A DNA stretch of 35,497 nucleotides from CAYWJT01 sp964458655 (GTDB lineage Bacteria > Acidobacteriota > Aminicenantia > Aminicenantales > Saccharicenantaceae), in assembly GCA_964458655.1 (NCBI GenBank), contig CAYWJT010000026.1, positions 1 through 35,497 of the forward strand, read 5' to 3'. Position 1 is the first letter of the stretch. Every line of letters starts with the position of its first letter. Under the pieces are notes generated by a model. The model ran no database searches and had not been told where the DNA came from. It worked only from the letters and a program-made list of their open reading frames with translations. Below, one piece after another: positions 8,803 to 17,067 of this stretch. Position numbers and translations under genes: made by a program.

Positions 8803-9802
8803 ACGGCCCGATGCCCCGCTGCAGCATCTCTTTGAGCTTGGGGGCGTTCTGGGCGGCGGCCTTTTCCAGCAGCTCCTCTGGGATATCGGCGTAGATGCGT
8901 GTGTAATCCCTGCCGGCTTCAATGGCGATGGAGTTCAGCAATTCCGAAAGTGACTCGTCGCCCTCTATGCCGCCTGCGCCCAGAACCTTGAAGCCGTTCA
9001 GGACGGCAGCCAGGTCCTTGTTCTGCTGCTCGGTGCCGCCGGAGGCGGTCAGGCGGAGAGAGAGGTTGCGGGCGGCGTAGTTCAAGGAGCCGCTTATCCC
9101 CCTGACGCCCTCGACGACCTTCAGGTTCTGGTTGCCCGCCACGGCTTCCTTGACGAGCCCTTCGGGAAACAGCAGGCCGCCCCAGGCCATGGCGTTCCTG
9201 TCGGTCGTCTTGAGCAGGCGCGCCATGTCCGGGTTGGAGGAAAGGCCTTCGGCCTGCTTCTTGTAGACGTCGATCACGCCCTTTACGAACGGCTCGGTGC
9301 CGAAGGCGATGTTGGAAGCGTCGAGAAAGGCCAGACAGAGCTTGAACTCGAGTTCGCCGAAGCTGGCGGAAAGCAAACCCGTGATGACCGGGACTTCCCG
9401 GTATTTCTCTTCGAAAGCCCCGCCCATGTAGCGCTTGATGAGGGCGTCGATCTTAGCGCGGTCGTACTTCAGGTTGAAGATCACGACCGACTCCTGCCTC
9501 ATCGGTTTGTACGATACGGCCGCGCCGCTCACCACCAGATAAACGTCGCTCAGCGGGTCGAAACCCAGGTCGGCGACGAGCTTCATGTACTTTTCCCGGT
9601 TCTCGTTCAGGAACTTCTGGGCCGGCACGGCCGAAACCAGCCTGTGGACGTCCAGGGCGCTGACGGCGTTGGCCGCGGCCGGAAGGAGCCTGACCAGGGC
9701 CTCGGTGTTGGCGCGGCCGGCCTCCAGGCTTCCCTGGCGGCCGCAGCCGGTGGCGACGACGAGAAAGCAGAATATCAATGACAGAACAGCGGCTTTTTTC
9801 AT
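8801..9802 (-). CDS. Lipoprotein of unknown function (333 aa)
   Basis: No family recognised with confidence. The N-terminus is a clear lipoprotein signal: Lys-Lys, a hydrophobic core, then A-T-G-C with the lipidated Cys at 20. The mature part is mixed alpha/beta, with a repeated layout of strand-rich stretches and helices. It includes phrases such as L-L-P-A-A-A-N-A-V and I-A-F-G-T, which recall large 'DUF3352-like' surface proteins; this is only a resemblance. There are no internal transmembrane segments and no catalytic motif. The start at 9802 is favoured over an in-frame ATG 16 codons upstream because a strong AAGGAGGT lies 7 nt before it and the signal peptide begins there. It is divergent from the M24 peptidase. 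Confidence 0.75.
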   Translation of the reverse strand: MKKAAVLSLIFCFLVVATGCGRQGSLEAGRANTEALVRLLPAAANAVSALDVHRLVSAVPAQKFLNENREKYMKLVADLGFDPLSDVYLVVSGAAVSYKPMRQESVVIFNLKYDRAKIDALIKRYMGGAFEEKYREVPVITGLLSASFGELEFKLCLAFLDASNIAFGTEPFVKGVIDVYKKQAEGLSSNPDMARLLKTTDRNAMAWGGLLFPEGLVKEAVAGNQNLKVVEGVRGISGSLNYAARNLSLRLTASGGTEQQNKDLAAVLNGFKVLGAGGIEGDESLSELLNSIAIEAGRDYTRIYADIPEELLEKAAAQNAPKLKEMLQRGIGP

Positions 9803-9899
9803 GACCGGACCTCCTTCAAATACATACGCCTCTTCCCTGGAAAAGTTCACCGGTTGAATTTAACAGAAACAGCCGGACAATGCAAAGAAAGGGCCCAGC

Positions 9900-9928
9900 T
9901 TGAAAGAGGGCCGTTTTTCGTCCAGAAT
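9900..9928 (+). promoter_or_regulatory. Promoter for the M24 peptidase gene
   Basis: TTGAAA (9900-9905), a 17-nt spacer and CAGAAT (9923-9928). Predicted transcription start is near 9935, leaving a leader of about 36 nt. The TTGAAA box is shared with the rhaB, yprB-like and disulfide oxidoreductase promoters. Confidence 0.45.
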
Positions 9929-9970
9929 ATGGCCTCGCGCGACAACATGGACGAAAGGAGTCGGTGACTG

Positions 9971-11284
9971 ATGAGAACGAAGTGCGTCATTCTCATACTT
10001 ATGGCCGCGTTCCTGCTGACGGGGGCGGGGGACGCGGCGGCCGGCGTGCCGGCCGTCCTTTCGCTCAAAGAGCAGCAGGCGGTCTACGACGGCTGGCTGC
10101 GGACGCGCCTGGACAGGGTCCTGCCCGAGATCATGAGGCGGGAAAAGATAGACATGTGGCTCGTCATATGCCAGGAATACAACGAGGACCCCGTCTATCT
10201 GTCCCTGGTGCCCTTCTCCAGCTTTTCGGCCCGGCGGCTGAGCATGCTCGTCTTCTTCGACCGGGGCGGAAAGGGCGGCCTGGAGAGGTTCGCGGTCAGC
10301 CGTTACGGGGTCGGGGACCTCTATCGGACGGTCTGGGCCCCAGAGAAGGAAGACCAGTGGCAGGCGCTGGCCAGGGCGGTCAGGGAACGGGACCCGAAAC
10401 GCATAGGCGTCAATGAGTCGGAAACGTTCGCCTTCGCCGACGGACTGAGCGCGACCCTCAAGAAAAAACTGGTCGAAGCGCTGGGGAAGGATTACGCGTC
10501 CAGGCTCGTCTCCGCCGAAAGACTGGCGGTCGGCTGGCTCGAACGCCGCTTGCCCGGGGAGATGGAGGTATATCATCATATCGCGTCCGTCGCTCATGCG
10601 ATCATAGCCGAGGCCTTTTCGAGCGCGGTGATCACGCCGGGCGCAACCACGACGGACGATGTGGAGTGGTGGCTTCGCGAAAGGGCCCGCGGCCTGGGGC
10701 TCGACATCTGGTTCAGCCCTTCGGTCTCGGCCCAAAGGCCGAAGGACTCTCCTTACCGCGACAGCGGGGTCATTCACCACGGCGACCTTTTACACTGCGA
10801 CTTCGGCATCGTTTACCTGCGCCTGTGCACCGACACTCAGCAGATGGCCTACGTTCTGAAGCCGGGCGAGACGGACGCGCCGGAAGGCTTGAAGCGGGCC
10901 CTGGCCGCAGGCAACAGGCTGCAGGATATACACCTGGAGATGATGGCCGCCGGCAAGACCGGCAACCAGGTCCTGCTCGACACCCTGCGCAAGGCCCGGG
11001 CCGAAGGCCTCAAGGCCAGCGTCTATTCCCATCCGCTCGGCTTTCACGGCCATGCCGCCGGCCCGACCATCGGCCTCTGGGACAGGCAGGACGGCGTCCC
11101 CGGGGCGGGCGATTATCCGCTGTTCCCCGATACCGCGTATTCCATCGAGCTCAACGTCAAGGCTCCGGTGGAGGAGTGGGGCGGCCAGGAAGTGCAGATC
11201 GCCCTGGAACAGGACGCGGTCTTCACCGGCGCGGGGACGGCCTTCCTCGACAGCAGGCAGACGCGGTTCCACCTTATCAAGTAA
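9971..11284 (+). CDS. M24-family metallopeptidase (Xaa-Pro aminopeptidase-like), exported
   Basis: Dinuclear-metal peptidase of the creatinase/aminopeptidase P fold, probably acting on peptides with a proline near the N-terminus. The 437-aa protein has a signal peptide (about 1-25), a creatinase-like N-terminal domain (about 30-180) and the pita-bread catalytic domain (about 195-437). Candidate metal ligands are D277 (C-D-F-G), D288 (T-D-T-Q, the usual 11-residue spacing), a His in the G-F-H-G-H segment (359/361), E393 (I-E-L) and E413 (L-E-Q). The ATG at 9971 has GGAG about 10 nt upstream. A signal peptide is uncommon for classical PepP but seen in secreted M24 proteins. It is not obviously in an operon with the next gene, which lies about 275 bp away. 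Confidence 0.85.
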   Translation: MRTKCVILILMAAFLLTGAGDAAAGVPAVLSLKEQQAVYDGWLRTRLDRVLPEIMRREKIDMWLVICQEYNEDPVYLSLVPFSSFSARRLSMLVFFDRGGKGGLERFAVSRYGVGDLYRTVWAPEKEDQWQALARAVRERDPKRIGVNESETFAFADGLSATLKKKLVEALGKDYASRLVSAERLAVGWLERRLPGEMEVYHHIASVAHAIIAEAFSSAVITPGATTTDDVEWWLRERARGLGLDIWFSPSVSAQRPKDSPYRDSGVIHHGDLLHCDFGIVYLRLCTDTQQMAYVLKPGETDAPEGLKRALAAGNRLQDIHLEMMAAGKTGNQVLLDTLRKARAEGLKASVYSHPLGFHGHAAGPTIGLWDRQDGVPGAGDYPLFPDTAYSIELNVKAPVEEWGGQEVQIALEQDAVFTGAGTAFLDSRQTRFHLIK

Positions 11285-11560
11285 AAGCGGCGTATCTCCG
11301 CTACCGGTCCGGCGTTTTCTGAAGGTTCTGCGGAACTTGCAGCGCTGGAAAACTAACCGGCGGTCCGCTCGAAAATCTTTTAGAGTTCTCGCTCTCAAAC
11401 CGCGCCGAAGGGAGTCTTCGATATCCGGGCGTCCGCAGCCGGCGGCCGCCCGCCGGGGCCTGCGGCCGCCGTGTTGATTTTCCGGGCCCGACAGGATAAG
11501 CTTCTTACTTCAAGAAGCGCGGTCCGCGAACGAAGTCAGTGATACCATGAGGTGATCGTG
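11285..11560. other. Intergenic region, no gene seen
   Basis: I see no coding or RNA gene here. The only structure is a GC-rich hairpin at 11439-11456 (stem C-C-G-G-C-G-G with its complement, 4-nt loop). A T-rich stretch follows 16 nt later and is too far away for a standard terminator. It could mark the end of the M24 transcript. Confidence 0.4.
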
Positions 11561-12196
11561 ATGGAAGAGACAGCCCTTCAGAGGATAATCCGAAGCCGAC
11601 GGAGCATCAGGCGCTTCGCCCCGACGCCGGTCGACCGGGAGAAGGTCCTGACCTGCCTCGAGGCCGCCCGGCTGGCCCCTTCGGCCCACAACGCCCAGCC
11701 CTGGAGGTTCCTGGTCGTGGACGACCCGGAGCTCAAGACGAAAGTCGCGGCCGCGGCTTTCTCCGGGATATTCTCGTCGAGCAAGTTCGCCGCGGCGGCG
11801 CCCGTGATCGTGATCATGCTGGTCGCGCCCGACCTCGTGACGAACGTCATCGGGACCCGGCTTAGGAAAACGCCCTTCCACTGGGTCGACATGGGCATAG
11901 CCGGGGAGCACATCGTTCTCCAGGCCGAAGAGCTGGGCCTCGCCACCTGCTGGATAGGCTGGTTCCACGAAAAGCGCCTGCGCAAGGCCCTGAAGATACC
12001 ACGGCGTTACCGCGTCGCGGCGCTCATGCCGATCGGCTACGCCGAAAAGAGGCCGACCAGGTCGCCTCAGAAGAAGAGCCTGGAGGAGATCGCCTGGTTC
12101 AACGAAATCGGCGGGGAAGGCGGCGGCGCGCAGCGCGTGGATTATGCCGGTCCGGTAACGGCCGGCCGGGACGACGAAGGTCCCGAGCGAGCTTGA
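11561..12196 (+). CDS. Nitroreductase-family flavoprotein
   Basis: FMN-dependent NAD(P)H oxidoreductase of the nitroreductase fold, 211 aa, cytoplasmic. The family start signature R-S-R-R-S-I-R-R-F (about residues 11-19) contacts the FMN phosphate. A-P-S-A-H-N-A-Q-P-W (about 42-51) and the later E-E-L-G-L-A-T-C-W segment are also typical. The physiological substrate is not deducible. The ATG at 11561 is chosen over the GTG at 11552 because GAGGTG at 11549-11554 is a well-placed ribosome-binding site that contains that GTG. The C-terminal about 25 residues are Gly/Asp-rich and probably flexible. The next gene starts seven bases downstream, so the two probably share a transcript. Confidence 0.87.
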   Translation: MEETALQRIIRSRRSIRRFAPTPVDREKVLTCLEAARLAPSAHNAQPWRFLVVDDPELKTKVAAAAFSGIFSSSKFAAAAPVIVIMLVAPDLVTNVIGTRLRKTPFHWVDMGIAGEHIVLQAEELGLATCWIGWFHEKRLRKALKIPRRYRVAALMPIGYAEKRPTRSPQKKSLEEIAWFNEIGGEGGGAQRVDYAGPVTAGRDDEGPERA

Positions 12197-12203
12197 ATAT
12201 CAG

Positions 12204-13388
12204 ATGTCCCTTTTCCTGCTCATCGTCATATCGGTTTACGGGGCCGTAAACCTTTACATTTTCCGCCGCAGTTTCCAGGCCTTGGCGGCTTTTCCCGCGG
12301 CCAGGACCGTCTTCGTGATGGTTTTCCTGGCGCTCGTCGTCGCCTATCCGCTCGGCCGCTTCCTGTTCAGTCAGGGCAAGAACTCCTTTTCCATCCTGAT
12401 GATGCAAGCCGGTTCCTATTACATCGCCCTGATGGTCAACTTGTTCTTGTGCGCGCTGGCAGTGGATGTCGTCAGGCTGCTCGACCGCTGGTTGCGTTTC
12501 CTGCCCCGCGGCCTGGCCGCCCGGCCGGGCGGGACGGGGCTGGTCATCTTCCTGGCCGCCTACGGCGTCTCGCTCCTGGGCGTCGTCGCCGGCGCGCTGA
12601 ACGCGGCCCGGCCGCGTCTGCTGGTCCTGGAGCTCGAGATCGTCAAGCCCGCGGCCGTGGAGGGAGAGCTCAAAGCGGCGGTGGCCTCGGACATCCACCT
12701 CGGCACCGTGTTCGGAGCCGGGAGGCTAAAGACGATAGTCGAAAAGATCACGGCCTTCGGGCCGGACATCGTGCTCTTCCCCGGGGACGTCATAGACGAG
12801 AGCATGACCGCCAAAGAAGAGGAAAGGCTGATGGCGGTGCTCACCGGGCTCAAGCCGCCGCTCGGCGTCTTCTCGGTCGTCGGCAATCATGAGGTCTACA
12901 GCGGACTCGAAAGGAACGTGGCCTTCCTCGAGAAATTCGGCATCAGGGTCCTCAGGGACGAGGCCGTCCTCGTCAACGGTTCCTTCTATCTTGTCGGCCG
13001 CGACGACCCCTCTGTCGGCCGGGTCGGCGGCGGCAGGCGGCCGCTCCGGGAGATACTCGAGAGCTCCAGGGTGGACCCCGGCCTGCCGGTGATACTGCTG
13101 GACCACCAGCCGGTCGGTCTGGATGAGGCGGAGAGGGGCGGCGTCGACCTTCAGCTTTCCGGCCACACCCACGCCGGCCAGCTCTTCCCGTTGGACCTCA
13201 TCAACAAACGCCTGTATGAACGGAACTGGGGCTACCTGCGCAAGGGCCGGACGCATTATTATGTGTCATCGGGCGCCGGCACGTGGGGGCCTCCGGTGCG
13301 CACGGCGGGCCGTTCCGAGATCGTCCTCGTGCGGCTGAAATTCAAGCGCGGTCAGGCATCGGGGGAGGCCGGGGAAGTCGGGAGATAG
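12204..13388 (+). CDS. Membrane-anchored metallophosphoesterase
   Basis: Calcineurin-like phosphoesterase with an N-terminal membrane domain, 394 aa. Four hydrophobic segments (about 1-20, 36-56, 66-90 and 112-132) precede the catalytic domain. Metal-binding motifs appear in order: S-D-I-H (D163, H165), G-D (D195), G-N-H-E (N228, H229), a lone H301 and S-G-H-T-H (H321, H323). This layout matches YkuE/YaeI-like enzymes, some of which act on lipid-linked phosphates such as UDP-diacylglucosamine; the substrate here is unknown. The C-terminal S-G-A-G-T-W-G-P-P segment is also typical. The upstream ribosome-binding site is weak, and the gene follows the nitroreductase after seven bases. Confidence 0.88.
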   Translation: MSLFLLIVISVYGAVNLYIFRRSFQALAAFPAARTVFVMVFLALVVAYPLGRFLFSQGKNSFSILMMQAGSYYIALMVNLFLCALAVDVVRLLDRWLRFLPRGLAARPGGTGLVIFLAAYGVSLLGVVAGALNAARPRLLVLELEIVKPAAVEGELKAAVASDIHLGTVFGAGRLKTIVEKITAFGPDIVLFPGDVIDESMTAKEEERLMAVLTGLKPPLGVFSVVGNHEVYSGLERNVAFLEKFGIRVLRDEAVLVNGSFYLVGRDDPSVGRVGGGRRPLREILESSRVDPGLPVILLDHQPVGLDEAERGGVDLQLSGHTHAGQLFPLDLINKRLYERNWGYLRKGRTHYYVSSGAGTWGPPVRTAGRSEIVLVRLKFKRGQASGEAGEVGR

Positions 13389-13511
13389 GGCCGGGACCGG
13401 GATGTATAGGCAGGGCCTGAAGGCTCCGGACCGGCGAAGGAAAAGGGAAAGGCTGCCGGGGAATATGACCGGCGGGCGGAGGGGCCGGCGGCCTTCCGGA
13501 GGAGGTGAGGG

Positions 13512-16145
13512 ATGAGGTCAAGAACATTCGCCCGGGGCGTGCTCGTAGTCTTGATTATTGCCGCCGCATCAGCGCCGCCGGCCGAGTGCCTGCCGCTTCC
13601 ACCGAGTGACGAAGGCTGCTTGCCGGGGACGGTGCCGGCTTTCGCCATCGAAAGGTCGCATATGAGGCTTTCCCGGCCGGCCCGGCCGGGCACTTATTTC
13701 GACAAGGTCGGCCGGCGCTTCGCCCTGCTCGGCGACGAGAGCGGCTCCTTCGAGGCCTGGGCCTATCCGCTTAAGCTCCTGCGCGGCTTCGAGCTCTCCT
13801 TCCTGATCGGTTCCAGCACGACCCCGATACGAGGCCGCGACGTCGTCCGCTTCATCGATGTCGAGCCTGAAGCGACAACGCTGACTTTCACCTACCAGTC
13901 CTTCACGGTCCGGGCCCATTATGTGGCGGCCGTTGACGAGCCCGGGGCGGTCATCCTGCTCGAGGTCGAGTCCACCGAGCCGCTGACCGTGGTTTGCGGC
14001 TTCCTGCCGTCTCTCACGCCGATGTGGCCGGCCGGGCTGGGCGGTCAGTACGCCTACTGGGACGACAGCCTGAAGGCCTATCTCATTTCCGAGCCGACTC
14101 GACGCAACCACGCTTTCATCGGTTCACCGGCGGCCAAGGGCATCTCCTACACGCCGGCTCACATGCTGTCGGACGTGCCGAACGAGTTCAAGGTCGAGAT
14201 AGCCCGGCCGCGTGAAGTGATAGGTCGGTTCATCCCCGTCGTTCTGGCGGGAGGCAAGGGCAAGCGCGAGGAAATAAGGGCCGTGTACGAGAAGCTCCGC
14301 GACGCGCCGGCCGTGTGCTACAGCCGGGCGCGCGAGCATTACAGGTCGCTGCTGGCCTCGTCGCTCAAAGTGCGCACGCCCGACGAGCGACTCAACCTGG
14401 CTTTCGAGTGGGCCAAGGCGGCCCTGGACAACCTCATGGTCGACAACCCGGACCTCGGTCTGGGCATGATCGCAGGACTCGGCCCCTCTGGCACGGGAGG
14501 CCGGCCTGGCTTCGGCTGGTTCTTCGGCGGCGACGCCTACCTGAACTCCCTGAGCCTGAACAGCCTGGGGCTGGCGGATAGGGCCAAGCAGGCCCTGGCC
14601 TTCACTCGGAAGTGGCAGAGGCAGGACGGCAAGATGGCCCATGAGCTGTCGCAGGCCGCCGGCTACGTCAACTGGTGGCAGGACTATCCTTACGGCTACA
14701 TCCACGGGGATACGACGCCTTATTACATAGTCGCGGCTGGGGAGCATTTCAAAAGAACCGGCGACATGGCTTTCTTGAAAGAGAGCTGGCCTTCGTTGGT
14801 CAAGGCCTATGAATGGTGCCTGACGACCGACCGGGACGGCGACGGCCTGATGGACAACGCTGCGGCCGGGCTCGGCGCCTTGGAATTCGGGGCCCTGACC
14901 GGCATCCAGACCGACGTCTACCTGGCCGCGGTCTGGGTCATGGCCGGCCGGACCATGGCCGACCTGGCCGGGGTCATGGGCGACAAGCGCCGGCGGGACC
15001 GGGCCGCGTTGGAAGCTGACAAGTCGGCTCGGGCCTGGAACGAGAAGTTCTGGGAGCCTGCGGCCGGGCTCTACTGCTACGCTTTCAGCAAGGACGGCCG
15101 TCAGGTGAGCGAGCTCACCCCCTGGAGCGCGGTCGGGCTGGCCTGGGGCCTCGGCGAGAGACAAAAGGGGATCAGCACGCTCCGGGCCATGAACTCTCCG
15201 GACCTGACGACCGACTGGGGCGTCAGGATGCTCTCGGAGCGGAGCCCCTATTTCGAGCCCCTCAACTACAATTACGGCGCCTGCTGGCCCTTTCTTACGG
15301 GCTGGGTGTCGCTGGCTCTCTGCGAATATGGTTTCATCCCTCAGGCTGCCGCTCTGCTCATGGCCAATGCCGCTCACTCTTTCGATAACGCCCTGGGCGC
15401 GGCCACCGAGCTCTATTCCGGCCATCAGAACGTCTGGCCGCAGGAAGGCGTCCCGCACCAGGGATTCTCGACCACCGGCCTGGTCCTCCCGCTCGTGAAG
15501 GGCCTGCTGGGGCTGGACGGCGACGCCGTGAAGAAAAGGCTAACTATCAGCCCGAAGCTTCCGGCAAGCTGGGAGTCCGTATCGGCGTCGAATTGGAAAA
15601 CCGGGCCGGCGGTCGCGTCTTTTGAATACCGAAGGCGCGGCGCGAAGGCCGTCCTTGAGGTTGCGTCAGAGAACGCGGCCGGCTTCAGCCTGCTGTTCGA
15701 GCCCTTTTTCGGCTTGGGCGCAGAGGTCAGGTCGGTCACGGTCAACGGCGAGAAGCAAAAGTTCGAATTATCGCAAGAACCGTGCGATCAGGCCGTGAAG
15801 CTGTCGGTCGAGTTCGTCCTGAGCGGCCGGGATACCGTCGAGGTCGAGCTCGTCCCGGCGCCGGAGGTCGACCTTACGGTTCAATCGTCAAGGACCGGCG
15901 ATACCAGCCGGGGCCTGAGGCTTATTTATACAGGCACGGTGGAGGACGGGCTGGAATTGACCCTCGCCGGTCTGGCGGGCGAAACCTATCTTCTGCCGGT
16001 GGCAAACGCCGACAGGGTCGCCGCAGCGGAAGGCGCCGAACTCGAGAACGGACGGCTCAGGGTCGTTTTCCCTGCCGGGCAAGCGGCCGGCTATCAGGAG
16101 AAGAAAGTCGTTCTGAAGCTCAGGCCGTATCAGTCCGCTCGCTGA
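13512..16145 (+). CDS. Secreted six-hairpin glycosidase, amylo-alpha-1,6-glucosidase / glycogen debranching-like
   Basis: Predicted exported glycoside hydrolase of 877 aa. A signal peptide (about 1-26) is followed by a beta-sandwich region (about 50-270), an (alpha/alpha)6 barrel (about 290-690) and a C-terminal beta-rich part. The barrel contains W-F-F-G-G-D near residue 333, matching the W-F-x-x-x-G-R-D region of debranching enzymes except that Arg is replaced by Gly. It also has N-W-W-Q-D-Y and a late W-P-Q-E-G-V-P-H-Q-G-F block near 640, like the C-P-x-Q-A-W segment of the family. GH63-like or GH15-like activity is also possible, so the substrate is open. AGGAGGTG at about 13500-13507 supports the ATG. 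Secretion suggests use of external alpha-glucans or glycoconjugates rather than stored glycogen. Confidence 0.72.
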   Translation: MRSRTFARGVLVVLIIAAASAPPAECLPLPPSDEGCLPGTVPAFAIERSHMRLSRPARPGTYFDKVGRRFALLGDESGSFEAWAYPLKLLRGFELSFLIGSSTTPIRGRDVVRFIDVEPEATTLTFTYQSFTVRAHYVAAVDEPGAVILLEVESTEPLTVVCGFLPSLTPMWPAGLGGQYAYWDDSLKAYLISEPTRRNHAFIGSPAAKGISYTPAHMLSDVPNEFKVEIARPREVIGRFIPVVLAGGKGKREEIRAVYEKLRDAPAVCYSRAREHYRSLLASSLKVRTPDERLNLAFEWAKAALDNLMVDNPDLGLGMIAGLGPSGTGGRPGFGWFFGGDAYLNSLSLNSLGLADRAKQALAFTRKWQRQDGKMAHELSQAAGYVNWWQDYPYGYIHGDTTPYYIVAAGEHFKRTGDMAFLKESWPSLVKAYEWCLTTDRDGDGLMDNAAAGLGALEFGALTGIQTDVYLAAVWVMAGRTMADLAGVMGDKRRRDRAALEADKSARAWNEKFWEPAAGLYCYAFSKDGRQVSELTPWSAVGLAWGLGERQKGISTLRAMNSPDLTTDWGVRMLSERSPYFEPLNYNYGACWPFLTGWVSLALCEYGFIPQAAALLMANAAHSFDNALGAATELYSGHQNVWPQEGVPHQGFSTTGLVLPLVKGLLGLDGDAVKKRLTISPKLPASWESVSASNWKTGPAVASFEYRRRGAKAVLEVASENAAGFSLLFEPFFGLGAEVRSVTVNGEKQKFELSQEPCDQAVKLSVEFVLSGRDTVEVELVPAPEVDLTVQSSRTGDTSRGLRLIYTGTVEDGLELTLAGLAGETYLLPVANADRVAAAEGAELENGRLRVVFPAGQAAGYQEKKVVLKLRPYQSAR

Positions 16146-16242
16146 CCGGCCAGAGCCCGCTCCGACGGCTGCTTGATAGCGCATTACCTACTGATCCCCG
16201 GGGAAGCCCAATGAAAGGCGGCGACGGATATTACCCCGCAGA

Positions 16243-16301
16243 CCCCCGTAGCGGAGGGGGACCCGCCGCTTGCGGCGGGGGGACCGACGGGACTGGTCCC
16301 C
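16243..16301. repeat. Three consecutive GC-rich hairpins
   Basis: Three adjacent inverted repeats fill 59 bases. CCCCC/GGGGG (16243-16247 with 16256-16260, 8-nt loop); CCCGCCGC/GCGGCGGG (16262-16269 with 16272-16279, 2-nt gap); GGGGACC/GGTCCCC (16279-16285 with 16295-16301, 9-nt loop). More G-runs follow to about 16324. No reading frame crosses the block convincingly. Function unknown; possibilities are a transcription barrier between the two convergent genes, a REP-like element or a G-quadruplex site. Confidence 0.6.
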
Positions 16302-16370
16302 GGGGGCCCGGGGGGCCAGGGGTGATGTCCGTCGCACAGCCTGGAATTGGGCGAGCCGGGGATCAGGGAA

Positions 16371-16407
16371 ATAACTAAAAAGGGGGGAGGACACGATCCT
16401 CCCCCTT
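16371..16407 (-). terminator. Intrinsic terminator downstream of ompH
   Basis: Read on the minus strand, AAGGGGGAGGA (16407-16397) pairs with its complement (16391-16381; one G-U pair) around a 5-nt loop. An uninterrupted U-run and more U-rich sequence follow (CUUUUUAGUUAUUU). The stem is 11 bp. It lies about 27 nt after the ompH stop and is the clearest terminator in the window. The opposite strand has only a poor T-tract. Confidence 0.85.
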
Positions 16408-16433
16408 GTTAATGATCGGGAATTGGATTCAGT

Positions 16434-16982
16434 CTATTTCTTTACGGGCGGAGCGGCGACCTTGGAGGCGTCGTAGCGCTTGATGACTTCGTCGGTGATG
16501 TCGATGGCCGGGTTGAAGGTCACGACGCCGCTCGAAACGAGGTCGAGCACGAGGTCATAGCCCCTCTCGACCCTCAGCTCCTCGATGATCTTGACCATCT
16601 CGGCCCGGATCCTCTGGATGAGGTTGACCTGGAACTGCTGCATGTCCTTGGAAGCATCCTCTTCGGCCCTCTTGCGGTCGGTCTGTTTCCTGTCCAGGTC
16701 GGCCTGAAGGGCCAGGAGCGCTTCCTGGCTCATGGTCAGCTGGCCGGTCCGGATCTTGTTCTCGGTGGCGCGGATGGCGTCGTCGAGCTTCTGAAGGTCG
16801 TTGCGGAGCTTCGTGTCCTTCTCCTGCATCTGGGCGGCGGCCTTCTTGCCCTCGATGGACTGTTCAAAAGCCCGCTGGGAGTTGACGATGGCGACCTTGA
16901 AGGCCTGCTGGGCGAAAGCGGGGGCTGCCAGCATCAGGGCCGCGGCCAGAGCTATCAGGGCTGTGTTCCGGTTTCTCTTCAT
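16434..16982 (-). CDS. OmpH/Skp-family periplasmic chaperone
   Basis: Periplasmic holdase-type chaperone for outer-membrane proteins, 182 aa. A signal peptide (cleavage after A-F-A at about 24) is followed by the family opening strand K-V-A-I-V-N-S-Q-R-A-F. A long charged coiled-coil region (about 45-145) forms the tentacle-like helices, and the C-terminal strand segment Y-D-L-V-L-D returns to the body domain. AGGAGG about 5 nt before the ATG at 16982 fixes the start. The gene stands apart from bamA and lpxD, its usual neighbours. It may have its own promoter inside the end of the preceding aminotransferase gene, and it ends at a strong terminator. Its presence indicates an outer membrane. 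Confidence 0.87.
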   Translation of the reverse strand: MKRNRNTALIALAAALMLAAPAFAQQAFKVAIVNSQRAFEQSIEGKKAAAQMQEKDTKLRNDLQKLDDAIRATENKIRTGQLTMSQEALLALQADLDRKQTDRKRAEEDASKDMQQFQVNLIQRIRAEMVKIIEELRVERGYDLVLDLVSSGVVTFNPAIDITDEVIKRYDASKVAAPPVKK

Positions 16983-17038
16983 AGTTCCTCCTAACGAACT
17001 ACTTCTCAAAACGCATTCCCGGCGGGAATGGTTCCAAC

Positions 17039-17067
17039 ATTCTATCATAGAATCCCGAGTTTTTTAA
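17039..17067 (-). promoter_or_regulatory. Possible ompH promoter containing a perfect palindrome
   Basis: On the minus strand TTAAAA (17067-17062), a 17-nt spacer and TAGAAT (17044-17039) form a promoter-like pair with predicted start near 17032. The -10 box is one arm of the palindrome ATTCTA-TCA-TAGAAT (17039-17053), which also spans the aminotransferase stop codon. The palindrome could be an operator, or simply the by-product of an AT-rich -10 region. Confidence 0.35.

Noticed and set aside
14124..15458. A 444-codon open frame antisense to the six-hairpin glycosidase
   Set aside because: Pro/Gly/Val/Arg-rich shadow without start signal, inside a gene with signal peptide and family motifs.
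16188..16394. A short frame across the hairpin block
   Set aside because: The codons follow the inverted repeats and terminator and no start signal is present; the sequence is better explained as structure.
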